Assembly: GCA_963833605.1 (NCBI GenBank)
Contig: CAWHYZ010000017.1
Coordinates: 186,001-250,000 of the forward strand
Source: JAFAXD01 sp963833605
GTDB lineage: Bacteria > Pseudomonadota > Alphaproteobacteria > Rhizobiales > Xanthobacteraceae
Direction of reading: 5' to 3'
DNA: 64,000 bases
This document shows, piece by piece, positions 16,856-26,006 of the stretch. The notes below the pieces were generated by a model. It saw only the letters and a list, made by a program, of their open reading frames with translations, ran no database searches and was not told the DNA's origin. The translations under genes and the position numbers were made by a program. Each line of letters opens with the position of its first letter. The stretch's first letter is position 1.

Positions 16856-18394
16856 ATGGTCAATCAATTCATGACGGCGCAATCCACCGTGGAGCTGCGG
16901 CGTTGGGGGGGTCCCGCCATTGTGGCGCTCGCGGCGATAGCCGCACTGGCGGCGCTGACCGCCGACGCCGCGGCGAGGCAGGCGCGCCCCGCGCCCCCCA
17001 CCGAGGCGAAGGCGCCGCGCGATGCAGGCGAGCCGATCATGGCGATCGTGTCGATCAAGACCCAGCAGGTCACCTTGTACGACGCCGAGGGCTGGATCCT
17101 GCGCGCGCCGGTGTCGACCGGCACCAAGGGACGCGAGACGCCTGCCGGCATCTTCGCGGTCATTGAGAAGGACAAGGACCACCACTCGAGCCTCTATGAC
17201 GATGCCTGGATGCCGAACATGCAGCGCATCACCTGGAACGGCATCGCGCTGCACGGCGGGCCGCTGCCCGGGTATGCGGCCTCGCACGGCTGCGTGCGGA
17301 TGCCCTACGGCTTTGCGGAGAAGTTGTTCGACAAGACGAGAATCGGTATGCGGGTGATCATCTCGCCGAACGACGCGGCCCCGGTCGAGTTTTCCCACCC
17401 GGCGCTATTCGTGCCGAACGCGGAGGCCGTCGCGACTGCTCCGGCGCGTGCCGAGACGCTCGCCCGCGAGGCCGAGGAGGCCGCCAAGACGGCCGACGAG
17501 GCGAAGAAAACCGCCGCGACAGCGGCGCGCGAGACAGCATCGCTCACGGCGTCGCTGCGCAAGCTGGAGTGGCTCAAGACCCGCGCCGACGCCGAGCTCG
17601 CGTTCGCCGACAAGACGCTCGCCGCCGCAAAGACGGACCAAGCCAAGGCGCGGGCCGAGGAGCAGAAGCAGAAGGCCGCCCTCACGGCCGCGGAAGCTGG
17701 CACGCGGCTCGACACCGCCAAGGCCGATGCGAAGTCGAAGCTCGACGCCGCCGCCGCCGCAAAGGACGCCGCCAAAGCGGCCCAGACCAGGAAGGCCGAC
17801 ACCGCCAAGGCGGCGAGCGAGGCGAAGCTCGCGCTCGAGCCGGTCTCGGTCTACATCAGCCGCGCGACGCAGAAGCTCTACGTGCGGCGCAACACTCATA
17901 AGCAGTGGCCGGACGGGGGCGAGGTGTTCGATGCGACCATTGAGGTTCCGGTCACGATCCGCAATCCCGACAAGCCGATCGGCACGCATGCGTTCACGGC
18001 GATGGCGCGCAACGACGCGGGCCTGCGCTGGACCGCGGTCACGATCGACAACGGGGACGACGCCAAGGACGCGCTCGACCGCATCACCATCCCGCAGGAT
18101 GTGCTCGATCGCATCGCGCCGACTGCATTGCCGCGATCCTCGATCGTCGTCTCGGACGAGCCGCTGAGCCGCGAGACCAACTATCGCACCGAGTTCGTCG
18201 CGGTGCTGAACAACCAGCCCCAGGGCGGCTTCGTGACCCGCCGGCCTACGGTCAATGTCCCCGTTGCGAGCGGCAACGACTGGGGCAACCGCGGCTTCGG
18301 CTTCCCTTTCCAGCGCAATTGGAACTCCCAACCTGGCAATACGCGTCCGCGCGCCGGCCATTACTATCAACCGATGCAACAGCGCTGGTGGTAA
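16856..18394 (+). CDS. L,D-transpeptidase (YkuD) with a long Ala/Lys coiled coil and a second C-terminal domain
   Basis: A 512-residue envelope protein. One hydrophobic N-terminal segment (about residues 18-40) is an anchor or signal. The YkuD domain (about 60-175) has the catalytic pattern HGGPLPGYAASHGCVRMP with Cys 146. Residues about 190-325 are a highly charged Ala/Lys/Glu coiled coil (AEEAAKTADEAKKTAATAAR style). A globular region follows (about 328-440), beginning VSVYISRATQKLYVRR, which resembles the start of a second YkuD-like repeat without the HGC motif. It likely cross-links peptidoglycan or attaches proteins to it, with the coiled coil spanning the periplasm. ATG 16856 is used; ATG 16871 is possible. 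It is transcribed alone. Confidence 0.87.
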   Translation: MVNQFMTAQSTVELRRWGGPAIVALAAIAALAALTADAAARQARPAPPTEAKAPRDAGEPIMAIVSIKTQQVTLYDAEGWILRAPVSTGTKGRETPAGIFAVIEKDKDHHSSLYDDAWMPNMQRITWNGIALHGGPLPGYAASHGCVRMPYGFAEKLFDKTRIGMRVIISPNDAAPVEFSHPALFVPNAEAVATAPARAETLAREAEEAAKTADEAKKTAATAARETASLTASLRKLEWLKTRADAELAFADKTLAAAKTDQAKARAEEQKQKAALTAAEAGTRLDTAKADAKSKLDAAAAAKDAAKAAQTRKADTAKAASEAKLALEPVSVYISRATQKLYVRRNTHKQWPDGGEVFDATIEVPVTIRNPDKPIGTHAFTAMARNDAGLRWTAVTIDNGDDAKDALDRITIPQDVLDRIAPTALPRSSIVVSDEPLSRETNYRTEFVAVLNNQPQGGFVTRRPTVNVPVASGNDWGNRGFGFPFQRNWNSQPGNTRPRAGHYYQPMQQRWW

Positions 18395-18534
18395 GACGCG
18401 GCACGCCGCGCGTAGGCCGCACGGTCGCTCAGGGTCAAGACCGGAAAAGCACGAGGCGGCATCGCAACGACCCACACGATGGCTTGGGAAGGGGACGTCC
18501 GTGCGCCAGGCAGATGAAAGCCGACGCCGCGTTT

Positions 18535-18590
18535 GGGTCAGGAGGCGAAAAACTCACCCTGAGCAGATGTTTTCCGGTATGCCGCGATAA
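18535..18590. repeat. PF04392-associated dispersed repeat, copy C (diverged)
   Basis: Begins GGGTCAGGAGGCGAAAAACT, continues with GAGCAGATGTTTTCCGGTAT and is recognisably the same layout as copies A and D but with many changes. It lies just beyond the 3' end of the PF04392 gene at 18668-19678. Confidence 0.6.
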
Positions 18591-18667
18591 CCAGACACTC
18601 CGTGTGCGACCTCAGCAGGTCGGCTTCGTGCCATAGGGAGACTCGTGCGCCGGAGCAAACAACGTCC

Positions 18668-19678
18668 TTATTCGATGACCTCGTCGGCTCGGCCAAGCAG
18701 CATCGCCGGCATTTCGATGCCAAGCGCTTTGGCGGTCTTGAGATTGACGGCGAATTCGAAACGGGTTGGCAATTGCACCGGCAGTTCGGCAGGCTTTGCG
18801 CCCTTGAGAATGCGGTCGATATATGCGGGCACACGCCGAAACAGATCAACCTGATCGATCCCATAGGATACGAGCCCCCCGTCGCCGACCCAGAACCGGT
18901 ACGGGTAGATCGTCGGGAGACGATGGCGTGCCGCAAGCGAAATTATCAAATCCCGATTCTTCTGCGTCGCCAACGCGGCGTCTGGCATCACTGCCAAGCC
19001 TGCGTCCGGCCGCTCGGTGAGGCTTGCGAGCACGCGTTCGATGTCTGCCGCCGTGCGGGCGGGGGCGGCGATCGGCTCGACCCCGCGCAATCGCGCGGCG
19101 ACCTCGAAAGGCTCCAGATAATATTTAAAATAGGTCGCGGTATCCGGATTGAACATGAGTGCGGCGCGGGTGACGCTCGGCACGACCTCCTTGAGCACCT
19201 CGATCCACTTGCCGCCCAATGATGACTCGATGTTGATGAATCCCGTGATGTTGCCACCCGGGCGCGGAAGGCTGGCGACGAATCCGCTGCCAACCGGATC
19301 GGACACGACGAGAAACACGATCGGTATCGTCTCGGTCTCGCGTTGAAGCGCGGCGACTGGCTGAGTCGTGTGCCCAACGAGCAAATCGGGCTGCAAGCTG
19401 ACGAGTTCTTTCGCAAGACCCGTCATGCGTTCGACATTCCCCGCAGCCCAGCGAATGTCGATCCTGATATTTTGGCCATCCGTCCAGCCAAGCTCCTTGA
19501 GCGCGTCCGTGAACGCCGCCAGTCCTACCTCGTTCTGCGAATCGCCTTTGGCGCCCCCCATCAGGATGCCGATCCGCCGTACGGGACCGGCTTGCTGGGC
19601 GCGCGCTAGGAGCGGCCAAATTGCCGCAATACCTCCGAGCAGCGTGATGAACTCGCGGCGTCTCATTTGATCATCCAT
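18668..19678 (-). CDS. ABC transporter substrate-binding protein, PF04392 family
   Basis: 336 residues with the leader MRRREFITLLGG (preceded in frame by MDDQ) and an ARAQQ cleavage area. Family segments include FTDALKELGWTDGQNIRIDI, PVGSGFVASLPRPGGNITGF, RVLASLTERPDAGLAVMPD and YIDRILKGAKPAELPVQLP, ending in GRADEVIE, the usual C-terminus. It is probably a periplasmic small-molecule receptor. No transporter partner is nearby. Repeat copies C and D lie on either side. The start could also be the inner ATG at 19666. Confidence 0.87.
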   Translation of the reverse strand: MDDQMRRREFITLLGGIAAIWPLLARAQQAGPVRRIGILMGGAKGDSQNEVGLAAFTDALKELGWTDGQNIRIDIRWAAGNVERMTGLAKELVSLQPDLLVGHTTQPVAALQRETETIPIVFLVVSDPVGSGFVASLPRPGGNITGFINIESSLGGKWIEVLKEVVPSVTRAALMFNPDTATYFKYYLEPFEVAARLRGVEPIAAPARTAADIERVLASLTERPDAGLAVMPDAALATQKNRDLIISLAARHRLPTIYPYRFWVGDGGLVSYGIDQVDLFRRVPAYIDRILKGAKPAELPVQLPTRFEFAVNLKTAKALGIEMPAMLLGRADEVIE

Positions 19679-20072
19679 TCAAGTTGGCACACCACGACAG
19701 GCGACATGCGCAAGCGAAAGGGGTATCGGGCACTATGCAGAATGCCCACCGTTTCCCCAACCAGCCGAATTGTCGTCATATTGCTCGAATACGGGGACCG
19801 CGTCCCCGCGCAGTGGCTAGACTAAAGGCTATCACACTTGCCACACTTGTCTTGGCACGATGCAACTTAGTCGGCTGACCCAGAAAAGGCGAACGGGCCT
19901 TTCGCAATGCGGCGTTTGACGATTGCGAATTTACGATATGGGTCAAAACGCGAAGAACTCGCATTGAGCATATGTTGTCCGCTTATCTCCCCGATAGCGA
20001 CGATTTAGCGGAGACGCGCGATCGGCAGCGATGTGCCACGAGCCGACTCATGCACCGCAGCAAACAGCATCA
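19679..20072. other. spacer between two PF04392 genes
   Basis: Almost 400 bases without a credible gene. It holds repeat copy D (19940-19990) and, just before the next gene's 3' end, a conserved trailer (ATGCACCGCAGCAAACAGCA from 20049). Similar trailers are seen at 18645 and 49131 next to other PF04392 genes. Confidence 0.5.
19940..19990. repeat. PF04392-associated dispersed repeat, copy D
   Basis: Starts GGGTCAAAACGCGAAGAACT and ends TGTTGTCCGCTTATCTCC. It is almost identical to copy A although 7 kb away, which points to recent spread or gene conversion. It lies beyond the 3' end of the gene at 20073-21044. Confidence 0.75.
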
Positions 20073-21044
20073 CTATTCGATGACCTCGTCGGCGCGGCCG
20101 AGCAGCGACAGCGGCACGGTCAGCCCGAATGACTTGGCGGTTCTCAAGTTGATGATTAGCTCGACCTTCGTGGTCTGCTGAATCGGCAGGTCGGCGGGTT
20201 TCTCGCCGTTGAGGATTCGGCCAGTGTATCTGCCCATCAACCGGTAGGCGGTTGCCAGACTACCGCCATAACTCATCAGTCCGCCCGACGACGTGAACTC
20301 ACGATATTGATAGATCGTCGGGATTTGGTGGCGAATTGTCAGGGTGGCGAGCTGCCGGCTTTGGCTGGTGAAGACCGGATCGGTTCCGATCACGAGCGCA
20401 GCCGCTTTCCATTTGCTTAGGTCTGCAAAGACAGTATCAAAATCGCGCCCGCTGCTAGCCCGCACGATAACCACCTGCAGCCCCAGCATCTTGGCTGTCG
20501 CCTCCATGTCTTGGGAAAGTTTCTCCGCGTTGGGATTTTTTGGATTGACGAGCAGCGCAATCACGGTTGCCGTCGGAATCAATTCGCGGAGCAGTTCCAG
20601 CCGCTTTGGCGCCAGCTCAACGTTCAAGATACTGACCCCCGTCACATTGGCGGTTGGCCGATTCAGGCTGGTCACAAGCCCAAACTCAATGGGGTCGAAT
20701 CCCGCTGCAAAAACGATTGGAATACTGGCAGTCGCCGCCATTGCGGAGCGAACGGCAGGGCCGCTCGCCGCAATGACGTTCACCCGCCGGTGAACAAGCT
20801 CGGCCGCCATGGCTGGTAGCTGGTCATATCGGCCGTGCGCCCAGCGGTATTCCAGGGATACGTTCCGACCTTCAACGAAGCCGATGTCTTTCAAGCCATG
20901 GAGAAACTCAACCAGCTCGTTGGCATAGCCCTCAGGTGATGCGCCGTTGAGAAAACCGATGACGGACACTGCCGGTTGCTGCGCGCGCGCCACCAGCGGC
21001 CACGCCGCCACGCCAAGTGCCACGATGAACTCGCGACGATTCAT
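20073..21044 (-). CDS. ABC transporter substrate-binding protein, PF04392 family (second of an overlapping pair)
   Basis: 323 residues, leader MNRREFIVALGVAAWPL with VARAQQ cleavage. Motifs: FLHGLKDIGFVEGRNVSLEY, DPIEFGLVTSLNRPTANVTG, RYTGRILNGEKPADLPIQQ and GRADEVIE at the end. Its ATG shares four bases (ATGA) with the stop of the upstream paralogue, so translation is probably coupled and the two are made in step. The pair has no permease or ATPase. The two products are clearly different in sequence, so they may bind different ligands or form a heteromeric sensor; this is speculation. Confidence 0.88.
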   Translation of the reverse strand: MNRREFIVALGVAAWPLVARAQQPAVSVIGFLNGASPEGYANELVEFLHGLKDIGFVEGRNVSLEYRWAHGRYDQLPAMAAELVHRRVNVIAASGPAVRSAMAATASIPIVFAAGFDPIEFGLVTSLNRPTANVTGVSILNVELAPKRLELLRELIPTATVIALLVNPKNPNAEKLSQDMEATAKMLGLQVVIVRASSGRDFDTVFADLSKWKAAALVIGTDPVFTSQSRQLATLTIRHQIPTIYQYREFTSSGGLMSYGGSLATAYRLMGRYTGRILNGEKPADLPIQQTTKVELIINLRTAKSFGLTVPLSLLGRADEVIE

Positions 21045-22024
21045 TCGATGACCTCGTCGGCGCGCGCGAGCAGGGTCGGCGGCACTCCTAGGCCGAGAGC
21101 TTTGGCGCTATTGAGATTGATCACCATTTCAAATCTGGTCGGCTGCTCCACCGGAAGGTCGCCAGGGTTTGCCCCGCGCGCGATCTTATCGACATAGGTT
21201 GCCGAGCGCCGCCACAGGTCGGCACGGTTCACACCGTAGGTACCGACCCCGCCGGCCTCGGCAAATTCGCGCACCTCAGAAATCATCGGCAACCTGTTGG
21301 CCAGGGCGAAACTTCCGATCTGTTGGCGGAGCGCAAGCATGAACCCGTCGGTGAAGGTGAGCAGCGCATCCGGGGGATCATGCCCGATTGCTGCCAATGC
21401 GCCGTCGAGCTCTTCGGGTGAGCGCGCCTCGAACGAGCGTAAGGTCAACCCGACGCTGCGTGCCGGTTCCTGCGTGTCCTTCCACTCGGCAACTTTCGCT
21501 TGGGTGCTCGAATTCCACAGCACCGCCACACGCACTGCGCGCGGAACGATCTCCTTTAGGAGTTCCACCCGCTTGCTAGCGAGATCGGGAGCGAGGGCGC
21601 TCATTCCAGTCACGTTGCCGCCGGGATGCGCGAGGTTGTTGACGAAGCCACTGCCGACCGGGTCGGGCGCGAGTGTCATGACAATCGGGATTCTGTCGGT
21701 TGCTTGCATGGCGGCACGAATCGATGCGTCGCCACCGACCACGAACATATCAACCGGCAAACGCGCGAGCTCTCTCGCAAGACCGGAGAGACTATCCGAG
21801 CGCCCGTCGGCGCTGCGCTGTTCGAGTTGGAAGTCACGTCCCTCGACATAGCCGAGGTCACGGAGCCCAAGCAGAAATTGGCGGCGCAGGTTGGCCACCA
21901 CCGGGTCCGTTGGCCTACCTGCCTCGATGTAACCGAGGTGGACGAGTTTCGGCGGCTGGGCGCGTGCCGCGAGCGGCCATGCCGCCGCGCCGCCGAGCAG
22001 CGTGATTAACGAGCGCCGGTTCAC
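21041..22024 (-). CDS. ABC transporter substrate-binding protein, PF04392 family (first of an overlapping pair)
   Basis: About 327 residues from a GTG at 22024, which has GGGAGG nine bases upstream; an ATG at 22066 in frame would put extra residues before the signal. The leader reads NRRSLITLLGGAAAWPLAAR with an ARAQ cleavage area. Family segments include LLGLRDLGYVEGRDFQLEQ, PVGSGFVNNLAHPGGNVTGM and YVDKIARGANPGDLPVEQP, ending ARADEVIE. The stop overlaps the start of the following paralogue by four bases. Orphan with respect to permease and ATPase. Confidence 0.87.
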   Translation of the reverse strand: MNRRSLITLLGGAAAWPLAARAQPPKLVHLGYIEAGRPTDPVVANLRRQFLLGLRDLGYVEGRDFQLEQRSADGRSDSLSGLARELARLPVDMFVVGGDASIRAAMQATDRIPIVMTLAPDPVGSGFVNNLAHPGGNVTGMSALAPDLASKRVELLKEIVPRAVRVAVLWNSSTQAKVAEWKDTQEPARSVGLTLRSFEARSPEELDGALAAIGHDPPDALLTFTDGFMLALRQQIGSFALANRLPMISEVREFAEAGGVGTYGVNRADLWRRSATYVDKIARGANPGDLPVEQPTRFEMVINLNSAKALGLGVPPTLLARADEVIE

Positions 22025-22119
22025 TGCCCGATGCCTCCCATGCTTCCGATGGAAAGGATAGCACACTACGGCAGGAGGCTGCTGCGCTGCGAGATTTCAA
22101 TCCAGCCGATGACCGGTCC

Positions 22120-22190
22120 AGGTCAAACCCGGCAAAGCTCAGTGCGAGCAAATGTTTTCCGGTTTGCCCACAATAGCCGACGTTACTGGG
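22120..22190. repeat. PF04392-associated dispersed repeat, copy E (diverged)
   Basis: Starts AGGTCAAACCCGGCAAAGCT and continues GAGCAAATGTTTTCCGGTTT. It is closer to copy C than to A or D. It lies between the Liv-type receptor gene and the PF04392 pair. Confidence 0.55.
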
Positions 22191-22243
22191 CTCGGTGAGC
22201 ACGGCAGAAATGGCCGAGAGGAGACTTCGGCTGGCCGGCTTCC

Positions 22244-23452
22244 TCACCTGCTAGCGAGCGCCGGGCAGCCGCCATCGGCGAGCGGACGGAACGCGTCGTC
22301 GCCGCGGATCGTCGCCACCGGTTTCACCAGATCCCATTCCCCGGTCGACTCCGCGGGCGTCTTGACCTGAACCAGATAGACGTCGTGCACCATACGCCCG
22401 TCGGGGCGCAGGTAGCCGTTGTCAGTGAAGGCGTCCTGGATTTTCATGTCTCGCATCTTCGCGATGACTGTTTTGGAGTCGGTGCTATTGGCCGCTTCGA
22501 TGGCTTTGAGATAGCTGCGTACCACCGAATAGGCGCCGACATGGAAGGGTCCCGGTGCCACCTTCCTGTGTTCGATAAATTTGGCCATGAAAGCCCTGCT
22601 CTCAGGGGTCAGATCGGGTGCCCAAGCCGATACGTACATCAGGCCCTGGGCAATCTCCAATCCGACCGACTTGGTGGACTGCAGCGAGTCGAGATTCGGC
22701 ATGATCTTCTGCTTGGCGAACAGGCCGAACTCCTTTGCGGTCTTCACAGCGTTGATCGTGTCGTCGCCGCCGTTGAGGATGGCAACAACGTCGGCATTCG
22801 AGGCCTTCGCCTGCATGATGTAGGACGAAAAGTCCGTGGTGCCGAGCGGGTGGCGCAGCGACCCGACGACCTTGCCGCCGTTGCGCTCGACGGCCGCCCG
22901 CACAAATTCTTCCAGTAGCCGCCCAAAAATATAATCGACCGAAAGCAGGAACCAGTTGGGGCCGAGCTGCTTCACGGTGCGGCCGGTGGCGTTGCCGATC
23001 TCATAGGTGTCATAGACCCAGTGCACCACGTTATCCGGCGCGCAGGCCTTGCCGGTAAAGTCGGCCGAGCCGGCCAACGTCAGCAGCAGGGTCTTGTTCT
23101 TCTGCCTGGCGATGTCGAGCACCGCGAACGCCACCGACGAATTGACCAGGTCGGCGATGGCGTCAACCTTATCGATGTCGAACCAGCGATTGGCGATGGC
23201 AGCGCCTAGGTCGGGTTTGTTCTGATGATCACCGGCGAGAATTTCGATCGGCTTGCCATTGACCTTCCAGCCAAATTCCTCGGCCGCCATCTTGGCCCCC
23301 TCGACCGAGCCCGCGCCCGACGCCGCCTCGTAAGCGCCCGACAGATCGGTCAGTACCCCGATCTTCACCTTGTCGCCGGTGATCTGAGCGTGTGCGGCCG
23401 CGCAAGTGGCAAACAGCAAAGCGAACGACAATGTCAGGCGCAATGCGCGCAT
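22244..23452 (-). CDS. branched-chain amino-acid-type ABC transporter substrate-binding protein (LivK-like)
   Basis: About 402 residues. The start at 23452 gives a clean Sec signal (MRALRLTLSFALLFATCAAA, cleavage near HAQ) with GGGAGC upstream; the open frame extends 5' but without a signal. Mature sequence shows VKIGVLTDLSGAYEAASGAG, GKPIEILAGDHQNKPD and AIANRWFDIDKVDAIAD, the periplasmic type-1 fold used for leucine, amides or aromatic acids. The family normally works with LivHMGF, none of which are here. Most likely a high-affinity receptor for an organic acid or amide supplied to a distant permease. Confidence 0.9.
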   Translation of the reverse strand: MRALRLTLSFALLFATCAAAHAQITGDKVKIGVLTDLSGAYEAASGAGSVEGAKMAAEEFGWKVNGKPIEILAGDHQNKPDLGAAIANRWFDIDKVDAIADLVNSSVAFAVLDIARQKNKTLLLTLAGSADFTGKACAPDNVVHWVYDTYEIGNATGRTVKQLGPNWFLLSVDYIFGRLLEEFVRAAVERNGGKVVGSLRHPLGTTDFSSYIMQAKASNADVVAILNGGDDTINAVKTAKEFGLFAKQKIMPNLDSLQSTKSVGLEIAQGLMYVSAWAPDLTPESRAFMAKFIEHRKVAPGPFHVGAYSVVRSYLKAIEAANSTDSKTVIAKMRDMKIQDAFTDNGYLRPDGRMVHDVYLVQVKTPAESTGEWDLVKPVATIRGDDAFRPLADGGCPALASR

Positions 23453-24334
23453 GTTTTTGCTCCCAGCGTTTTCATTCCCGCCATGCGGTAAGCGGGAACG
23501 GATCTCAAGCAACGCAGCGGCACCATTGAAACACAAAAGCACGAGCCTAGAAAGTGCGGTCGCTCAGCGCCTTCAAGGGGCCCTCTCGCCCTCGCGTCGT
23601 CAGTCAATCATAACAAGGTTCAAATCGACGGCACCACCGGAGAGACATGGAATTTATGTTTCATGCAGCTCACGCGCCAATGAAGCTGTTGCATACTCGG
23701 CTAGCTTATCAGCGCCGCGACCTCGCTTTGGCTCGGTGAAAAATAGACGAGGAGCTGCGCGAGATATTGCGACTCAAAGGTGCGCGCAACTGCAGGCCCT
23801 CGGCGTCAACCCATAGTTCTTAGATAAAAACGGTACGTGCCTGCAGAACTAATTAGACAAGTACACCTCGGCTTGCCATCAAGGAGAAATCAACCTCGCC
23901 TCAGCGATAAATCAATGGTTCCGCAAAGACTGCGACCAACCCCCGGACAAGGTGGAGCATGTCGGCGGAGCTGTGAAACCAACTTGCTGCTCGGATCGAA
24001 CAGAAACGAACTGTGGCAACGGCTGCTGCGCATTGTTGTTGCTGTTCGCACATGGTGCTGCAAGCCTGCGCGCATGAAACCGTTTCGGACCAATCAATTT
24101 CACTGACCGTTCGAGCCTGTCATGCAGGTGATTTTCGCCATTTCCAACACGTCTGCAGGAGGTCCGGGTACCCTCCGAAACTCATCGTCAGCGCGGAACG
24201 TCCCAGATCAGCAGTTTCGTGCCAAACTCGGACGCCGGCGGCGATATGCGGACATGGAATAGCCGCACGGCGTTCAGCATTCGCCGCTCTGCCAAGCCGC
24301 CAATACTGCCCCATCGTTCGTCTACGAGCTTTCT
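23453..24334. other. long intergenic stretch, no convincing gene
   Basis: About 880 bases between two minus-strand genes. Short frames exist on both strands, but none has a domain-like pattern, signal sequence or good ribosome-binding site. GC content falls in parts (for example 23820-23900), which suggests regulatory or decayed sequence. No repeat of the families in this window was found. Confidence 0.45.
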
Positions 24335-25141
24335 TCACGCACGCAGAAATGAGCTGACAAGTGGATTGATCAAGTCCGGGCGCGTGAGCGGGGCCATATG
24401 ACCGGCTCCCGGCACCTCCCTGCAGGTCCACCCGCGACAGGACTTACGCAGGATTGCATCGATCTCTCGGATCGGCAAAACCGTGCCGGGGTCGCATACC
24501 AGCAGAGTGGCACGCGGGAGTTGGGTGGCCCATTGCTCGGCGGATGTGGTCTCGTTCAACACCGCGTCCCACTCGAAGAAATTTGGCTTGAGCGCTTCCG
24601 CGAACGCGCTGCGTCGCTCCGATGACATGTCCCGCCATGATCCTGCGCCACCCCAGTAGTCGGCGAATTTCTCGGCCGCCATTGCCCATTCACCAAGCGC
24701 TCCGAATTTCTTGACGCAGTTACGCAAATCCATGGCCTCAGCGAATGCATCGACGCGTCCGGCTTGCGCAAGGAGGAAAAATGGATTGGTCTCAAGTAGA
24801 ACCAGCTTGCTGACGCGGCCAGCCAGTCGCGCCGCAACCTTCATGGCAACAGATCCGCCAAACGAATGGCCCACCAGGTAGACCTCGTTGGCATTTGCCG
24901 GCAGCGCGGTCTCGACTAAACGCGCTTGATCGTCAAGGGACTGCGCTGGCCCGTCCGGCCATGGCGGAGTCTTGCCGTATCCGAACAGATTGACGGCGCG
25001 GACCCGAAAGTGACCTTGCAGGGCGTCCATGAGCCGGCGCCACTGGCGCGCGCCCGATACGCTGGAATGCACCAGCATGACCACAGGATCGGAGCAGCCC
25101 GTTTCGATAAAATCGGCCTTAATAGGTGGATCGGTGGTCAC
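24335..25141 (-). CDS. alpha/beta-hydrolase
   Basis: A 268-residue hydrolase. The oxyanion region is VMLVHSSVSGARQWR, the nucleophile elbow GHSFGG (Ser 93), and the catalytic His lies in GAGHMAPL near the C-terminus; an acid follows in the LLVCDPGT region. The family covers esterases, C-C hydrolases and haloalkane dehalogenases, and the sequence does not tell which. No signal peptide, so cytoplasmic. It is followed on the same strand by no close gene and preceded by the GNAT gene 66 bases away, possibly in one transcript. Confidence 0.87.
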   Translation of the reverse strand: MTTDPPIKADFIETGCSDPVVMLVHSSVSGARQWRRLMDALQGHFRVRAVNLFGYGKTPPWPDGPAQSLDDQARLVETALPANANEVYLVGHSFGGSVAMKVAARLAGRVSKLVLLETNPFFLLAQAGRVDAFAEAMDLRNCVKKFGALGEWAMAAEKFADYWGGAGSWRDMSSERRSAFAEALKPNFFEWDAVLNETTSAEQWATQLPRATLLVCDPGTVLPIREIDAILRKSCRGWTCREVPGAGHMAPLTRPDLINPLVSSFLRA

Positions 25142-25206
25142 CGTGGTCTCACTGCAAATGATCGATCAGACTGATTTGCGTCACGCAACAGCACCGCTCC
25201 GATCAA

Positions 25207-25851
25207 CTAAAACTGCGGGGCAAGCTCATTCCAGGGCTGGGCGGGATCCAGGAGAGAAAGGTCCTTCGTGATCTTTACCAGTCTGGCGTCGGCCACTGGT
25301 TCGGTCACCGCAAATCTGGTCTTGCGCGCCAGCGCTATCATTGCTTCGTTGGAGCGGAAGACATCGCCGACGAGATAACGAAGCCCGAGGGCCCTAACCC
25401 GGGATACGACAATTCCGATCAGCAGCGTTCCGAGCGTTTTGCGTCGCCAGGTCTCGTCCACCGAGACCGCGAATTCGCAGCGGAACCCATCGGGCGTCAC
25501 CGCATAGCGCGCTTCACCGATCATTGTGCGATCACCGTCGACAATATTCTCCGCGATCAAAGCCGGATGGGTGTAACGATCGGCATGCGTCATGCGATAG
25601 AGTTCGTTCTCGGATACCTCATTCAAGGAACCCAGAAACCGATTGCGCCGCGAAGCGGAAGAGAGGCCACGTATATAGGACTGGATCATGCCGGTATCGT
25701 GCGGGCACGCTGGCCGAACTGTCACTTTTTCCCCGCACAGCAAATGCACTGCTTGACCGAGCTCGGGCGCATCAGGCAAAGCATCAAACTCATCGGGCAA
25801 AGCATCGACCGCCGATTGGATGTCCCGACTGATCGTTTGGGTCTGAGTCAT
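25207..25851 (-). CDS. GNAT-family N-acetyltransferase
   Basis: A 214-residue acetyltransferase. ATG 25851 follows GGAGG at six bases; a longer frame is open upstream but has no binding site. The core shows IGEARYAVTPDGFRCEFAVS, the acetyl-CoA loop WRRKTLGTLLIGIVVSRVRA (a variant of R/QxxGxG/A) and DVFRSNEAMIALARKTRF. An N-terminal extension (about 45 residues) is acidic. Acceptor unknown. It is divergent from the winged-helix/TPR regulator gene, with about 155 bases between start codons, so the two may share a control region. Confidence 0.85.
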   Translation of the reverse strand: MTQTQTISRDIQSAVDALPDEFDALPDAPELGQAVHLLCGEKVTVRPACPHDTGMIQSYIRGLSSASRRNRFLGSLNEVSENELYRMTHADRYTHPALIAENIVDGDRTMIGEARYAVTPDGFRCEFAVSVDETWRRKTLGTLLIGIVVSRVRALGLRYLVGDVFRSNEAMIALARKTRFAVTEPVADARLVKITKDLSLLDPAQPWNELAPQF

Positions 25852-26006
25852 GGTATCCTCCGCTCCATTGCGAGCACGGGAATCGCCGTCACATGGACCG
25901 AGGATGCCGAAAGAGCGGCCGCAAGACTTTGCCCACCACTTGATTTGTCCTTGAGGCGGGCTTGATTTATTGCTTGCGGGCGGGCTCGCAGCCGGGGGCA
26001 GCAACG

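Noticed and set aside
17405..18475. 356-codon frame antisense to the L,D-transpeptidase
   Set aside because: Low-complexity antisense of the coiled-coil DNA; no start signal and no family.
20976..21197. Short plus-strand frames over the 3' ends of PF04392 genes (also near 18645 and 48788), of the STTSSARAS type
   Set aside because: They are the antisense of the conserved C-terminus ADEVIE and recur only because that part of the family is conserved.
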